In this document: positions 1 through 12,289 of the stretch, in pieces
How the letters are laid out: every line of letters starts with the position of its first letter
Numbering within the stretch: position 1 is the first letter of the stretch
Source: Ctenosaura bakeri
Taxonomy: Eukaryota; Chordata; Lepidosauria; Squamata; Iguanidae
Assembly (NCBI GenBank): GCA_948474755.1
Contig: CAOLHI010000073.1
Location: 310,001-374,000, forward strand
Reading direction: 5' to 3'
Length of the DNA stretch: 64,000 nt
The notes under the pieces: model-generated
Databases searched by the model: none
What the model saw: the letters and a program-made list of their open reading frames with translations, nothing else
What the model was told of the DNA's origin: nothing
Program-made: the position numbers and the translations under genes

Positions 1-133
1 CAACCTTGAAAACCCAATGGGCAAGTCACACTGTCTCAGTCTCAGAGGAGGGCAAGGATCTGGACTCTGGATATAGGATCACCTTAGAGTTGCCATATGT
101 TGGGAAATGACTTGAAGGCACACAAGAACAACA
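1..133 (+). repeat. 3' part of a tRNA-derived SINE
   Basis: The window opens inside a SINE. It has the body words shared with the better preserved copies at 22.6 and 50.4 kb (gggcaagtcacac, ctcagaggagggcaa, gttgccatatgttgg, gacttgaaggcacac) and ends in an AAC-rich tail. The tRNA-like head lies outside the window. The family resembles the tRNA-derived SINEs of squamates whose tail is copied from a BovB-type LINE; that link is from family knowledge. Confidence 0.7.
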
Positions 134-299
134 AACTGATTTAATCCAGGAAGTAAGCCAGTGGTATAGAGTGCATCTGTAGTAAAAATAATTTCAAAAA
201 GAATTTTTCATTTTTTTAAAGTGCTGTGAGGTGCTCTTGGGGCCTCAAAATGACTTTGGGGGATTATGTGTGGGCCATACTTTCCCCATGCCTGTCTTA

Positions 300-490
300 G
301 GCCACTTCCACACTACACTATTATTCCACTTTCAACCTCCTATGGAATCCTGGGGTTTGTAGTTTAGGAAGGATCCTTCAGAATTCTCAACCAGAGAGCT
401 CTTTGGCCTCAGTAAACTACAAACCCCAGAATTCCACAGGATGTTAAAAGTGGAATAATAGCACTATAACAGTGTAGTGCAGAAATGGCC
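300..490. mobile_element. GGCC-type palindromic MITE (short family)
   Basis: About 190 bp with long inverted arms: left GGCCACTTCCACACTAC, right GTAGTGCAGAAATGGCC. The inner arms read tcctatggaatcctggggtt and aaccccagaattccacagga. There is no coding capacity. It belongs to a family with at least a dozen copies here. The flanking triplets (TTA and AAA) do not match, so this copy does not by itself show a target duplication. Confidence 0.85.
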
Positions 491-1196
491 AAAGAAAGAA
501 CTATCTTGTCATCAAAGTGCTGGTTTGATCTGCAGTAACTAATTGGCAAACAGCTGCTCTCTGCTTTTGTCTGAATCTGAAGAGGGGTGTAAAAATGGCA
601 GAAAGGGAATAACTGCCTGTTCTGCGAAGCCCTGCCTGCCTGCCCCATGCATCTTGCTGCTTGCAGTCCTGGCTGATGGCAATAAAGAGAGGCACATTAG
701 ACAGACTCAAACAGTGGCAAACCTAGAGTGTGTGGACTGAACTGAAACGACCACCGTGCATGTAATGAGCTCACTTGAGGCTGAGTAAATGATGGAGTTT
801 CCCAACAGTCGTTCCCTGATGTAGTCCAGTGAGTGGTGGGGAGATTGCACATAACTCTGCCAAGAAGATGGATGATTCCTCAGGGAGCCTCTAGGCAACA
901 GTGTAATCCATGCAAATCAGGCCTGCTTTCCTGTAGTTGGCTGTGCTTGAACCCCTATAAAGACGGTAGTATAATAGAAAAGGGTAAAACACGCTTGTAA
1001 CAATATAATTAATAATATCACAGGTTTTGGGATTTGTGGAATGCTAATCTTTTTCTCTACCAACTTAAAGAAACAGAGAGCCAATCCTTCAAACAGGGAT
1101 GAAATTCTTACACTGAAAGTCCGGCTTAGCATGTGACAGCAGCGTCATGTCTACTCAGACATGCACACTTGTACATGTTTCCTCAGCAAGTGATGC
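491..1196. other. No gene or clear repeat seen
   Basis: Unique-looking sequence of mixed composition. Open frames of 60-70 codons occur on both strands but overlap each other and carry no domain, signal peptide or repeat. I see nothing I can annotate. Confidence 0.5.
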
Positions 1197-1256
1197 CAGT
1201 ACCTCTGAGTTCAATGGGGTTTATTCCCAGGTAAAGCAGTAGAGAGCTGCAGCCTA
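1197..1256. repeat. Short dispersed repeat (ctgagttcaatggggtttat type)
   Basis: Contains ctgagttcaatggggtttat followed by cccaggtaaag and gcagcctaag, a word set recurring in degraded form near 29.8, 42.8, 47.75 and 52.4 kb. It resembles a palindromic DNA-transposon derivative common in squamate DNA. The class is uncertain. Confidence 0.35.
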
Positions 1257-1483
1257 AGTCAGCAAAATGTAATTTTTATCCTACCTGAAGGCAAGGCATG
1301 AGGAAGCTAGTGTCTGTTTATTGCATTCACAGCAGAGACAATTATATTTCTTGTCTTTGCTGTGTTTTTTAGGTGATTAAATTCAGAGGCTGTACACTGG
1401 AGAGACACACAACAGGCACAATTCACCAGGAATATCAAACACAGAAATGCCTTTAAAATCAGAGGAACTGATGAGAGAAATTG

Positions 1484-1570
1484 TGTGGCCCTTTAGATAT
1501 GGTTGGACTATAATTCCCAGTAGCCCTAGCCAGCATAGTCAGTGGTGAGGAATGGCAGGGACTATAGGGC
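1484..1570. repeat. MITE-like repeat of the 'agatgttggactacaactccca' type, partial
   Basis: Reads ggcccttTAGATATGGTTGGACTATAATTCCC, then tagccagcatagtcagtggtgaggaatgg. The same word order recurs near 1955, 18733, 21012, 30300, 35325, 40310, 45510, 53236 and 53685. Better copies are palindromic, with the agatgtt words inverted at the far end, which suggests a small non-autonomous DNA transposon. Confidence 0.5.
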
Positions 1571-1954
1571 CACACATAATCCCCATTACGCTGCTTTAAA
1601 TGAATAGAAGTTGTATGCTCTTCTAGCGTAGTTGGCAGGACCTGAGCATTTAGCAGATGTATAACTTGGGACCTGAAAGATGTCAGGTGAAGTTTGAGCT
1701 TGTGTACTGCCATTTAGCTCAGACCACTCACCTCAGGCCAAAAACTCAGGCTTTTTCTGTATGCCCTGCCTTCCTACTTTTTAACAAATTAAGTTATAAC
1801 CTAACTTTTCTCCATCTGGTATGTCCTAGAATGATCCTTTATGCCTGGCTTGACACTCATCTGCAAGCACAGTGCAGATGGCCCGCTAATTGATCTGTAG
1901 TCTCTTCCAAAGACCAAAGGAGAACATTATATTAAAGATATGCCTAGAAGCTGT

Positions 1955-2085
1955 GCTGGGGTTAGAAAATCCAGATGTTTTGAACTATAACTCCCACAGT
2001 CCTTTACCATTAGTCATGTTGACTGCAGCTTCTGGGAGTTTAAGTCCAACTCATCTGGAAAGTCAACAGCTTCACATCCTTGAGC
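1955..2085. repeat. MITE-like palindromic repeat ('ccagatgttttgaactataactcccac')
   Basis: The left arm reads ccagatgttttgaactataa and the right arm reads ttaagtccaactcatctgga, its approximate inverse. The middle ttagtcatgttgactgcagc matches other copies in the window. No coding capacity. Boundaries are approximate. Confidence 0.5.
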
Positions 2086-3955
2086 TAGGCCTCTCCCCCT
2101 GTTGAATCTATAGAAAGTGCAGAGGACTGGCCAGGACTGGAACCCTTGTGTGGTTGTAGATGGTCCAGATCTGGATCAGATCCAGGTACCTGCGACGTAT
2201 TTTACTTGTTTATAAATACTTTATTGATGGATTAGAGATGAACCCGCTTTTGATACTGCCAACCAGTGATCCAGATGGTGTCCATACCTGCCTTGGAGCC
2301 TCAGGATTCAGCTGAGCTTTGAATTCTGATCCATTTCCATGAAGTGAATCCAGGTCCTTGTAACGCCCTGGTGTGATGGTTTCTTTCAGCATCATACAGT
2401 TACCTGTCATGGATTTTAGTTTCTCAAGACCAAGTGTATTATCCTAACCTCCTGTTCATCTCACACAGAGGAGAAGAGAAAATATATTCTCATTTTTCAG
2501 ATGGGAGAAAGGACTGGTGTTCCATATCCCTTGCATCACATTTGTAATTTTTTTTTAAAGAAATGACATCCTTAATGGACACTTTTATACCTCTGCCAGG
2601 GTTCTTTCAAAGCTCTTTCCTTCTTTTAATTTTCTCAGTTGCATCCCTTTACCTAAAAGGCATTAATATGACCCAGCATGAAAAACAGCAGTGAAAGAAC
2701 ACAGCAGTATAATAATCATGAAGTGTGACATGATAATTTTCTCTTTGACATTACCTACCTAGCCACCACTGTTGGAACTTTAGCTGTTCAACAAACACAT
2801 CAGGCACTGTTCCCGGGCTGCTGGCACTTTATTATTACTATTATTTTTTTTTTAGTTTTTATTATTATTATCTCTGCACCTGAATTATCCAAGCTTGTAA
2901 AAGTCAAGGGGTGTCATTCACCACCTCCTGACACCTCTTGTTTCTGACTACTACAGAGAGGAATGCTTCTGATGTTAAGAGCCAGGAGAGATTATATCTA
3001 AAGACCTCAGATGCGTTGAACAGTTCTGCTAAAGCAGAGTGTGTCTTCACAGAGCATAGAGGAGATCCCCAGATCTTTTTGGAGTCATGCACTGAGAAAG
3101 GAGCTAATTATCCCAAGTCAACACCTTAATTTCCAGCACTTTGATCACGATTCTATGAATTTGAAAGAATCATGAGGAGGAAAGGAGAAGTGTCATCCAT
3201 CTGATTTAATGAAAAGGGATCTAAGATGCATATTGAGAATGAGTCGCCTGAAGGAGCCACATCCTGAACAGCCATGGGGGGATTCTGAACGTTTCTTCAA
3301 AGCCTGTGTAACAGTCAAAGGCAATGGAGATCAATGGAGAGCATAATACTGGAGAGGGGGTGTTCTTCTCTTAGGAAAAGAGGCCTGTAAGTCTTGCTTG
3401 TATTTCCACCTGTCGTAGCAAGGAAATTAAACTCTCACAGCTTTGCGGCTGTTCCTCAATATATATATTTTACGACCCTCAAAGCGAGCATAGAACAAAA
3501 CCAGACCATATCAGGTCATATAAGCCTTGCATAACAGTGCCTCATGAGGGATTAATGAGCTCTGGGAGAGAACAACATTACTGCAAAACCTGCATAGGTA
3601 CAGGGTTGGCCCTGGGTGTTTTCTTTCTCTTCCATATCAATGACAGGTTAAAGTAGGGAAGAAGGAAGAGTCACAAAATACTTTCACCTCAAAAATTAGA
3701 AGAAGATTCCCACCTTTCCAGCTGGGAACAGTGCATATATGCATTCTACCACAGCCACCAGAATGAGCCTAGTGGATGACAGATACTGTTGTCCAGGGTT
3801 GGTGTTACTGATTTCTTTCTATGACAAACTTCATTAATATCCTTGGATCTATCTCCATTCATAGTACATTCATTTTTCTTCTGTTGGTGTTAGAGGGAGT
3901 TGACTGCATAAAACTTTCAAGAGGAACAAAATCATCTTCCATCAGTTTTTTTCAG
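2086..3955. other. No gene seen; AT-rich low-complexity patch
   Basis: Mostly unique sequence with an ATT/T-rich patch near 2830-2875. Frames of 62-63 codons overlap on opposite strands at 2904-3129; they have no recognisable domain and look like chance. No RNA gene or named repeat is seen. Confidence 0.5.
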
Positions 3956-3959
3956 CTTT

Positions 3960-4152
3960 GGCCATTTCCACACTAGACTGTTACAGTGCTATTATTCTAC
4001 TTTCAACATCCTATGGAATCCTGGGGTTTGCAATTTAGAGGGGCCTTTGAAGCCTTTGCCTTTGAGACCCCCCCTAAACTACCAACCCCAGGATTCCATT
4101 GGAAGTTGAAAGTGGAATAATAGCACTATAACAGTCTAGTGCGGAAATGGCC
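3960..4152. mobile_element. GGCC-type palindromic MITE with TTT duplication
   Basis: Starts GGCCATTTCCACACTAGAC and ends GTCTAGTGCGGAAATGGCC, with inner arms centred on cctatggaatcctggggttt. The element is flanked by TTT on both sides (3957-3959 and 4153-4155). Shared flanking triplets at many copies of this family suggest a 3-bp target duplication, as made by PIF/Harbinger-type transposases. Confidence 0.88.
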
Positions 4153-4438
4153 TTTCTACTTCCAATGGGAAAACTTTTCCACATTGCTATAGATACCTTC
4201 CACAGAACCACATTATTCCACATTATGCTGCTGATGTTTCTGGGGGATATGTTCTGGACAGAAACTTATGTTGCCCAGGGTCTGGGTCTGATCTTGCCTT
4301 TAAGCCTTCTTATCATTCCCTGAAAAGTCTCTGAAAAGAGCATGGAACCTACAACACTTCCCTAAAGTATTGTGGCAATTAGATAAGTTCAGAGTCTACA
4401 CGTAATGGTCTTAGAGGGGCCCTCATCTTTATATCTCT

Positions 4439-4892
4439 GGCCTTTTCCACACGGGGCTTTTAAAACAGTGCAGAGCGTCCAGGGAGGACAACTGCACCTG
4501 GGAACGGACTGGGTCTGGACTGCTTTGTGTAGCTCCAGACCTCAGCCCGCTCTGGAACAACCCAAAGTGGTCGTTCAGCGTGCTTTTGAAAGACCGCTTA
4601 AAACAGGTCTTTCAAAAGCATGGAGCACGCCACTCCATGGCCACGGTCTGGTGGAGATTTGCAGGCTCGCACCAGTGCGAGCCTGCAGATCTGCCGGGGG
4701 CGGGCTTTAGGCTGGTGAGCTTCACTGGTTGGCGGAGAGCCTCCACCAACCGGAAGCCACCATTTTCATCCCCGGAGCAGTGCAAAGCGGTAGCCACAGA
4801 CTGCTCTGGACCAGCCTGGACCCGCAGGTGGAGCACACAGGTCCGGTGAGTACCGGCACGGGGCGATTCCCTCATCCCGTGTGGAAATGGCC
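4439..4892. mobile_element. Long GGCC MITE, copy A, with three internal hairpins
   Basis: A 454-bp element with termini GGCCTTTTCCACACGGG and CCCGTGTGGAAATGGCC, flanked by TCT on both sides (4436-4438, 4893-4895). It is much more GC-rich than its flanks. Three internal inverted repeats are visible: a 15-bp stem (4581-4595 with 4606-4620, 10-base loop), a 12-bp stem (4661-4672 with 4675-4686) and a near-perfect 11-bp stem (4727-4737 with 4741-4751). Open frames across it (to 115 codons) have no known domain and look like products of its GC content. Related copies lie at 49475 and 60246. The terminal GGCC and the 3-bp duplication suggest the same mobilising system as the short family. Confidence 0.85.
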
Positions 4893-6633
4893 TCTGATTT
4901 AACTTCAAAATATGGAAAGTGGGTCTTGCTGAGTTTGGAGCTGGGATGTAAATCTTCATTTATTTCATTTCCACATGCAAAGATGAAGGATTTCAAAAAC
5001 GTTGTCTCTATTCGATGAGAGTTCAAAAGTGTGCACATTTATTTATTTGTTTGTAGTTTTGGAATTTGCATGTAAAACTACATTTGTGCCAAAGCCAATT
5101 ATTTTTAATACAGAAAGCAACACTTTTGCTTTAATAAAACAATGCATTTTTAAGGGAAAAACTTTAATTTCTATGCAAAAAAATTTTTTGTGTGTGGGAA
5201 AGGACAGGTTTTGCCCAAATGAAATTTTTACCAAAAAGAAACCTAAAATGCAAAAAAGAATCCCATGAGAGGTTGATTGTCTTTTTGACAGGGTATCTCA
5301 ATACGTCGATATTCATTGTGTTTTCTCATTTGGATGTCATGCTATTCAGTCAGCTATGCAAGGGCCTAAACTTCAGCACTGAAAACCTGTCTTGACAGCG
5401 CTGCTAACTGGGAGTTATACCAGAAGTATTACAAGTGGTAACCAAAGTGTCCTTTGAGAAAGCTTGCCTTTTATTTGTGATTCTTCAAATGAGGAACTTT
5501 TAATAAATTTCCTAAGATGGACCCTAGGTCAATCTGGAACTCATTGGAAGCAGAGCTTGAAGAAATTGCATTTTAACATGGAAGAATCTCAGAGTTCTAG
5601 TCTAAAAAAAAATGTAACTTTTCCAAATTGTAAGGCAGCCATCATATGGCTTAGATGTGTGGTCTCTTCAGGGGGTTGTTTACTATGTTGTTTCTTAATT
5701 TGGGCATTGATTAAAAAGATTTAACAGCACACACAACACAAAAAGATTAAACAACACATGAGTTGAAAAGCATGGTACTTATTTTCCCACTGCCTCTTTA
5801 ATTAATCATCCTAGGAAGTTAATAACAGACATCTTCCCTATAAATGATCTGAAAGCCATTCCTAAGGTACATTTTTAACTGAGAATTGGGGAGATTTTCT
5901 AACCTATAAAATTATAGCATGGGAAGAGGAAACGGGGCCTTGGATTAAACAACAATAACAACCCTTAATTAGAAGCCAATATATAGCTGGCACAACATTG
6001 CACTTAAGGGCTGCACAACTGGCAATTTTAGCAGGTGAGTTTTTACACATAATGCTGAAATGGTTCCTAGATAAAAAGATCCTCTGTCCTGTAAATACCC
6101 CTCTCTTTAATTTTCTATTGACTTAAGTTAAGGAAACTCAAATGTATGAAGAAGCTAAAATTCAGGCAACAAAGACTATGTTTTACCATAACAACAATTA
6201 CTGGCTGGATCAAATTAAAAATACATGTAGAGTAGTTGCCTGGCCTGCCAGTAATGTCTGCTTAGATGCACGGTGCATGGAATAGTTCTGTTAAATGGGG
6301 TCGCTGTTCCTTTATAGACAGAATTTCTTGGTTGTTGGGCCTGGAGAGTGGTAACAGGGTTTTTTGGGGGGGAGGCACCTGCCTGAAGCAGTAAGTGTGC
6401 TGTTTTGTACTGTCATCTCCTGACTCCCCATAATCATCACAGGTCAATATTTTACTTTAAGTCATGGGATTCCCCCAAACGTTGCTGAATTACAGTTCAG
6501 GGCCCCTTTTAAAGAGCACAGTGCATGGGGAACAATGTTGGAAACAGCAATCTAGCAACATCTTCAGGGTCATACAATTCCTGCTCCTGATTTATTTGCA
6601 ATCTGTGCTTCAGGACCCAGTCAAGGAATCTTA
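4893..6633. other. No gene seen; AT-rich unique sequence
   Basis: AT-rich sequence with many homopolymer runs. Several 60-90-codon frames exist on both strands (for example 5002-5268) without recognisable domains. No named repeat, RNA gene or promoter I can support. Confidence 0.5.
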
Positions 6634-6848
6634 GGGACTTTCCACCCTACACTGTTATAGTGTTATTATTCCATTTTTAACCTGCTGTGGAATTCTGGGG
6701 TTTGTAGTTTGCTGAGGCCAAAGAGCTCTCTGGCTGAGAATTCTAAAGGCCCTTCCCTAAACTTGCAAGCCCCAGGATTCCACGGGGTGTTGAAAGTGTT
6801 GAAAGTAAGAGCACAATGTAGGGCAGAACAATGTGGGGTGGAAATGGC
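6634..6848. mobile_element. GGCC-type MITE, degraded
   Basis: The left end ggactttccaccctacactg and the inner arms gtggaattctggggtttgta and aagccccaggattccacggg identify the family. The right arm carries a small tandem duplication (gttgaaagtgttgaaagt) and extra bases before ggtggaaatggc. It abuts the 3' end of an antisense CR1 copy. Confidence 0.75.
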
Positions 6849-7515
6849 TCATAGAGCTGGAACTGATCACAATGGCCACTTAGTCCAACCCTCTGCCATG
6901 GAGGAATATGCAACCATAGCACTCCCAAAAACGTCCATCCAACCTTTGCTTGGAAACTTCCAAAGAATGAGAGAACACCACCCTCTGAGGCAGTCAGCTT
7001 ACTTTCAAACCGCTCTTACCATCAAGACATTCCTTCTAATATTTAGGTAGACTGTCTTCTCTTGCAATTTGAATCCATTTGGTTTGTACGCTAGTCCCTG
7101 GAGCACCTCACTCCATCATCTACACAGCATCCCTTCAGATATTAAATATGGCTGTCATATCAACTCTTAATTATCTCACCTCTTAGCTAAACATACCCAG
7201 CTCCCTAAGCCACTCTTCACAGGGCATGGTTCCCAGGCCTTCTAGCATTTTGGTCAGCCTCCTCTGGACACATTCAAGCTTGTCAATATCCTCCTTGAAT
7301 TGTGGCTCCTAAAATTGGATACAGTTTTGAAGGTGAGGTCTGAACAAAGCAGAATAGAGTGGGGCTATTACTTCCCTTGATGTGAACACTATACTTCTGT
7401 TGATATAGCTTATACTTGAATTGGCTTTTTTGGCCAGTGCGTCACACTGACTCGTGTTTCACTTGTGGTCTACTAAGACTCCTAGATTCTTTCCACGTAT
7501 CATTGACAGCTGGGC
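6849..7515 (-). mobile_element. CR1-type LINE, 3' end, antisense
   Basis: On the + strand it reads the reverse complement of a CR1 3' region: tcatagagctggaactgatc, agtccaaccctctgccatgg, ccatccaacctttgcttgga, taaacatacccagctcccta, gtcagcctcctctggacaca, cttgtggtctactaagactc. Only about 665 bp of the 3' end remain, which is typical of 5'-truncated LINE copies. The reading frame is broken. Confidence 0.85.
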
Positions 7516-7950
7516 TTTGGCTGTCTGAAAAAGGAACCAAAAGAATAGTTTACCAAAGAGGAGTTGGGGCTTGATGGGTTGGGGTGACTTAAGGCCTGGA
7601 GTCTTGGAGACTGATAGCAGTGGTAGGAATCACATAGCTCTGAACTGCAACTTCATCTACCCTGGCCATCCAAGTCAGTGGGGAGGGAACACTGGGGGTT
7701 TCAGTCTAACCATCTGGAGTGTTGAGCCCTGCTTTGACAATGAGAGGCAGCATCTGGCTTTGGATTAGGGGGCAGTTGAAATGGCAGTTTCTGTTGTACT
7801 GGCCTGTGGTAGGAGGAAGAGCCTGGCAGTAGGAGTACAAGAACAAGAGGAACCACTTCGTTATTTATCATTCATAATTGTCCCCCAAAGGAATATGAAA
7901 TATCTCATAGCTGACAAGCTTAGAACTCAAAAGTGGGATGTGTTGCAAAA
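7516..7950. other. No gene seen
   Basis: Unique sequence following the CR1 fragment. Short frames here have no recognisable domain. Confidence 0.45.
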
Positions 7951-8002
7951 GAAGAAGAAGAAGAAGAAGAAGAAGAAGAAGAAGAAGAAGAAGAAGAAGA
8001 AA
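7951..8002. repeat. (GAA)n microsatellite
   Basis: About 17 uninterrupted GAA units. A frame through it (7781-8041) codes a lysine run purely because of the repeat and is not a gene. Confidence 0.97.
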
Positions 8003-10190
8003 GAATTACAAAAGAGTATCTGCAAACCTTTGTTTATTTGATTGATTGATTGAGACCAGAATTTGATAATTAAAAGCATAATACCTCTAGACATGGAGGT
8101 TCTATTCCTTAGTTATTATGACTTATTCCAAATCTTCATTAATAGATCATCTGATTGCGACTAAAAATGGCCTTCAGGTAATCAGAGGCTCTCATTCACA
8201 CATTCACTATCAGAAGTCTAGCTCTCTAAAAATGAAAAGAAAAAAAATGGACACAATCTGTTTAGTATTCACTGAATGATTCTCAATTACTGAGTCAATT
8301 TTGAGATTCCTGGGTTGTTTTGCAAAGGGTTCTGTTGTATCCTTTTTGGAGGAGCTGATCAAAACTCAGTGAAATAAGATAATGACTCAAGAGTCAGAAA
8401 GCTCCATGTGATCTGTACGTATGTTTTGGGCTTGAGGGAGGATTGGGGCCTGAGTTAAAGGAGAGAGGTATCGCCTCCTTATCATAAGGGAGGCTTGGTG
8501 AACCTATTGGAACTGCAACTCCCAAAGCACTAGATTGACTTCTTTGCTTAGGTGACTGGGGCTTCCAGAAGCTGGGCTTCACTGTTTAGGGACCCAAGTT
8601 GGGGAACAACTGTTCTGATATTTTTGCAATGAATAATTTGCTTGCTAACTCCTGCCCCTATATTTCTCAAATCTTTACCCTCTTTGCCCCTCAGATTTTC
8701 TTTTCTGCTCTAGAAAGGTGAAACATTTTAAGTCTTTCATTTATGGTACTCCAACCCCTTTTCTGCTTATTGTTCCCCCTTTTCCATCTCTGATGTCAAA
8801 TATGAGGTAGAACAATCTCATCTGCACAGAGAAACACACACAGCATGCCAACTTGATGCCCATACCAAGTTTGATATTACGATACTCATTTTGTAAAAAT
8901 CCAGGAATAATTCTTCCTTATGTCAAGTACAAACTTTGCATTGTTGCACTGGTGCACATGTTAGCAAATTTTATACTATGACTCCCAATTCACCTTTCTA
9001 GATGGTTTCTGTCAATCAGCAATTTTAGACCTTATTAATGGGTAATAGACATGGATTCAGTTTTACAATAAGCTACAGAAACAGACATTGGTGTGCTGTT
9101 GGAACCTGTATGACCCTCCAGAATTATCACCCCCCCACCTTCTCCAGCCCATCACAATGCATTCTAAAAACCTGCTACAGATGACTAGAAACCCTTTCAG
9201 AGTGGGGTTTGGGGGGCCTTTTTGCACCAAGAAAGGCTGCAATAGGAAAGGGAGAAAATAACAATTCTGCTTGTATTGAATATGAAAATATGCCCATTAG
9301 ATCTCAGCCACAGCATTTCACGAAATACAGAGTCTAAGATAATTCACCCTCCTCTTTGTGAGAAGGAGTTTTGTTGATATGCTTTCATGAAGGAGCTGAA
9401 AAGACGTTTCTAGCATACTGGACACTTCTGTCCTAAACATGTTATACATTGATATCCTTCTTTTCATAAATGGGACTGGCTTCCACACATGAGGGGTACT
9501 GGGGCTCTGTCAGGGAGAGCTTTCCCAGAAGAACAATAGAGTTGAAGAAAACCAATGACTGTCATACCAAGAAAAACCAAGACATCCATTTCCTGAAAAA
9601 GTGAGGTGACAGAGTTGTCTCTTTGTGATCTTCAGACATCATTTGATTCTGTGTAGATTTCATATCACCTGTCCTACCCGTCAAATATTAAATATGATGG
9701 TTTCATGGTTTTTCAAATACAGCTGCATATTATTTATAAAATGGCTTTTACACTGTTTCCTAGAGAATCCTGGTTTCTTTGGAAGTTTATCAGAAGTTAT
9801 TAAAAGATCAATCATGACAGATAAACTTCTTCATAGGGCAGCTCACCCTTCATTGATCTAATGCAGTTTACGGTCACCCAACAGGAAGCATTTGGTGTTT
9901 CTAGGACATACTTTCTTTTACAGTAGTGATAGTGTGACCTAGAAGTGTCTGAGGTGAACTCTGTACATATATGCCTCAGAATCTTTTGTAGCATGCAAGG
10001 TGGCCCATGGCAGATGTGCAGAGGTTCTCAGCAAAACTACCAATGCAGTACTTTCTCTTGTCCTTGTACATTTTTGTGAGAAAAAGGACTATATCCCAGG
10101 GTGCTAGCCCTTTTGGAAAAAAATACAAAGACCGGATTTGTTAAGGAAGCAGACTCTCTCAGCAGAGTTTAGCAGAAGTAATGTGCCTCT
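8003..10190. other. No gene seen
   Basis: Unique sequence without a named repeat. A short gcaactcccaaagcac word at 8514-8530 may be a remnant of the agatgtt/actccca MITE-like repeat. Open frames reach 78 codons, with no domain. Confidence 0.45.
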
Positions 10191-10319
10191 GGTCATTTCC
10201 GCACTACACGCTTATAGCACGACGGCCAGCTGGCCCCTCCCTAAACTGCAAACTCCAGGATTCCATAGGATGTTGAAAGTGGAATAATCGCGCTATAAGA
10301 GTGTAGTGAGGAAATGGCA
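10191..10319. mobile_element. GGCC-type MITE, internally deleted
   Basis: Ends ggtcatttccgcactacacg and gtgtagtgaggaaatggc are both present, but most of the left inner arm is missing. The left terminus jumps at gcacgacggcc straight to agctggcccctccctaaact. The right arm (aggattccataggatgttga) is intact. Confidence 0.8.
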
Positions 10320-10369
10320 TCAGTCTTCAGTACCTCCCTGGTTGAGACTGACTTAAGTAAAACAAAATG

Positions 10370-10404
10370 AAAGAAAAAAAAAGAAAAGAAAAGAAAAGAA
10401 AAGA
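10370..10404. repeat. (AAAAG)n microsatellite
   Basis: Purine-rich pentanucleotide run, with a similar tract at 62.67 kb. Confidence 0.9.
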
Positions 10405-11325
10405 AGCAGCATTAGGTTAAAAACTAAAGAACTTTACTAATTGTATTTAGAATGCACATGCACTTGAAGTACCCACATTCTAACTAACTAATGAGAAGAT
10501 AAGGTAAATGGAAGAACTTCAGTGAGCTTTCAACTTTAACTCAACCTCTCAAAGCTGAGAGCAAAGAAAGGAGAGAGAGGCAAAGGGGAAGCTGATAGAG
10601 CACAGGGAGTTTTTATATGACCACCAACCCTAGAAATTTCTGGGGTCACATGGACTGGGTGCTTGGATGCACACAGTGTTTATGACCATGCATTAGAACA
10701 GATAGAAGAGCAACAGAGAAATCTGAGCTTAAGAACTCAGGATGAGTAAAAGGCATGCAGGGGGCCCTATACCATCTAAACTCCCCAATTGCTCTAACAG
10801 CAATACAGAGAAGAGGGTGAGAGAAAATGCAATTCCAAATCCACACATTTCCCTATTGTTGCAGTTCATTTCCTGTTTGGCAGTACTTTCTGTGTGCTGT
10901 GGGCTCGGCAGGGGGGTTAATTTTTCATGCTCTGCCTATAACCCAAATTTTGTGCTCCATTTGAGAATTGTGTTCATAGGCATGTGTGTAAAGATACTTG
11001 GGAGTCTTTCCTGGGTGTGGAGAGAGTTGGCAAAACCTGTTACCTATAGCTATTCCTTTTATAAGAAATGCAAATGGAAGTACAAGGGGGCAGCCATCAA
11101 TCAGAACAGGAAAACAATTACATGTTGTACTTTCTGTTTTTGATTTCAAAGAAATACCAAGAAATGCTTTTGCAGCCCACCTCATTTCTCCATGCTTGAT
11201 ATCCTCCCTTAAGCAATACGTTTCCAGGGAAATCTCTCTCTCTTTCCACAGAGAGATTTTTTTTTATTATTTTATTTTTAAAAAGCTCTCTAGAATATTA
11301 GGTTCTTATTCACTTTCAGTACTAT
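10405..11325. other. No gene seen
   Basis: Unique sequence. The longest frame, 10742-11143 on + (133 codons), overlaps an 86-codon antisense frame and a 114-codon frame in another phase. It has no recognisable domain. I treat it as non-coding. Confidence 0.45.
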
Positions 11326-11418
11326 GGCCATTTCTGCACTAGACTGTTATAGCGCAATGATTCTTCTTTCAACCTCCTATGGAATCCTGGGATTTGCAGT
11401 TTAGGGAGGGGCTGGCCG
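11326..11418. mobile_element. Left half of a GGCC-type MITE
   Basis: Reads ggccatttctgcactagact, then the inner arm cctatggaatcctgggattt and gcagtttagggaggggctgg, stopping at the usual centre. The right half is absent and DIRS-related sequence follows. The DIRS element may therefore have inserted in the centre of the MITE, with the other half later lost; this is inference. Confidence 0.75.
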
Positions 11419-11639
11419 GCCTGTGGATGCCAGGTTGGGGAAGGGTTGTGGCCGGCACACAGGTTTTAATTTTAGAGCACTGGAGAGGTAACCACTGGGT
11501 TTGGGTGGCCTGGCTGGGGGCAGCAGCCCATTGGGGAGTCCCTTAGGTGTTTAGGAGCCTGTTGGGGAGGGCAGTTGTTGTGGCTCCCCCCTTTTTTCCC
11601 TTTCTTTTTCCCTTCCTGCTCCTCCCCCTCTTTCTTCGG

Positions 11640-11755
11640 GGATGTGTGCTTGCTCTTTAGGTCAGTTTTGTTGCCTCTGGGCTGTGAAAGTGTATCCTAG
11701 TTGTCTTTGTGGGCTGAATGTGCCTTTCCCCCTTCTTCCTCCGTTCTTCCACTCT

Positions 11756-11786
<31 letters not shown>

Positions 11787-12240
11787 GCACCTCTCTTTTG
11801 GGGTGTGTGTGCTCTTTTGGGTGGTTTTGCTGCATCTGGGCTGTGAGAGTGTGTCCAGTTTGTCTTGGTGGGCTGAGAGAGTGTGATTACTTTGTTTGTT
11901 TGTTGTTTTGTTTTGTTTTACTAAGGGAGTTTTAGGGTTTATTGCATTTGGGTCAGGAGGGAGATATTGTTCCATGTTTCGGGCTGAGATAATGTGAAAG
12001 GACTTACTCATTTACATGCTTCCTGACCTCAGAGCTGAGAGAGTGTGATGAGTTGTGCTGATTGAGTTGGGAGAATTTGGAGGCACTTTCTTAGTGGTGT
12101 GATTCCCTGCTGGTGGGCTGGGGAGTATAACTGGTTGTGCTACTTGGGCTGAGAAAGTGGGTTTTGGCCTTCCCAGTCCACTGAGGGTGGGGTGTCTGGA
12201 TTCCTTTTGTGGTAGCTGGAGAGTGCAATTCATTCTCTCC
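11640..12240 (+). repeat. Degenerate internal repeats in the DIRS leader
   Basis: Five or more loosely spaced copies of ggctgagagagtgtga-like words (near 11676, 11838, 11870, 11980, 12032 and 12143), often preceded by ttgt(g/c)ctg. Short CT (11763-11786) and TTTG (11889-11920) runs are included. This looks like an untranslated leader with old tandem duplications, not coding sequence. Confidence 0.5.
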
Positions 12241-12289
12241 TTGGGGTTTTGGCTGGGAGATTGGTCTGCCTTATTTGCCAGCAGTGCTA

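Noticed and set aside
4405..4959. Overlapping 89-115-codon frames on both strands
   Set aside because: They fall in the GC-rich long MITE, where stops are rare. The same applies at 49371-49880 and 60397-60703.
7781..8041. Frame with a long lysine run
   Set aside because: Product of the (GAA)n microsatellite.
10742..11143. 133-codon + frame
   Set aside because: No domain, overlapped by equal-length frames in other phases; no supported splice or start context.
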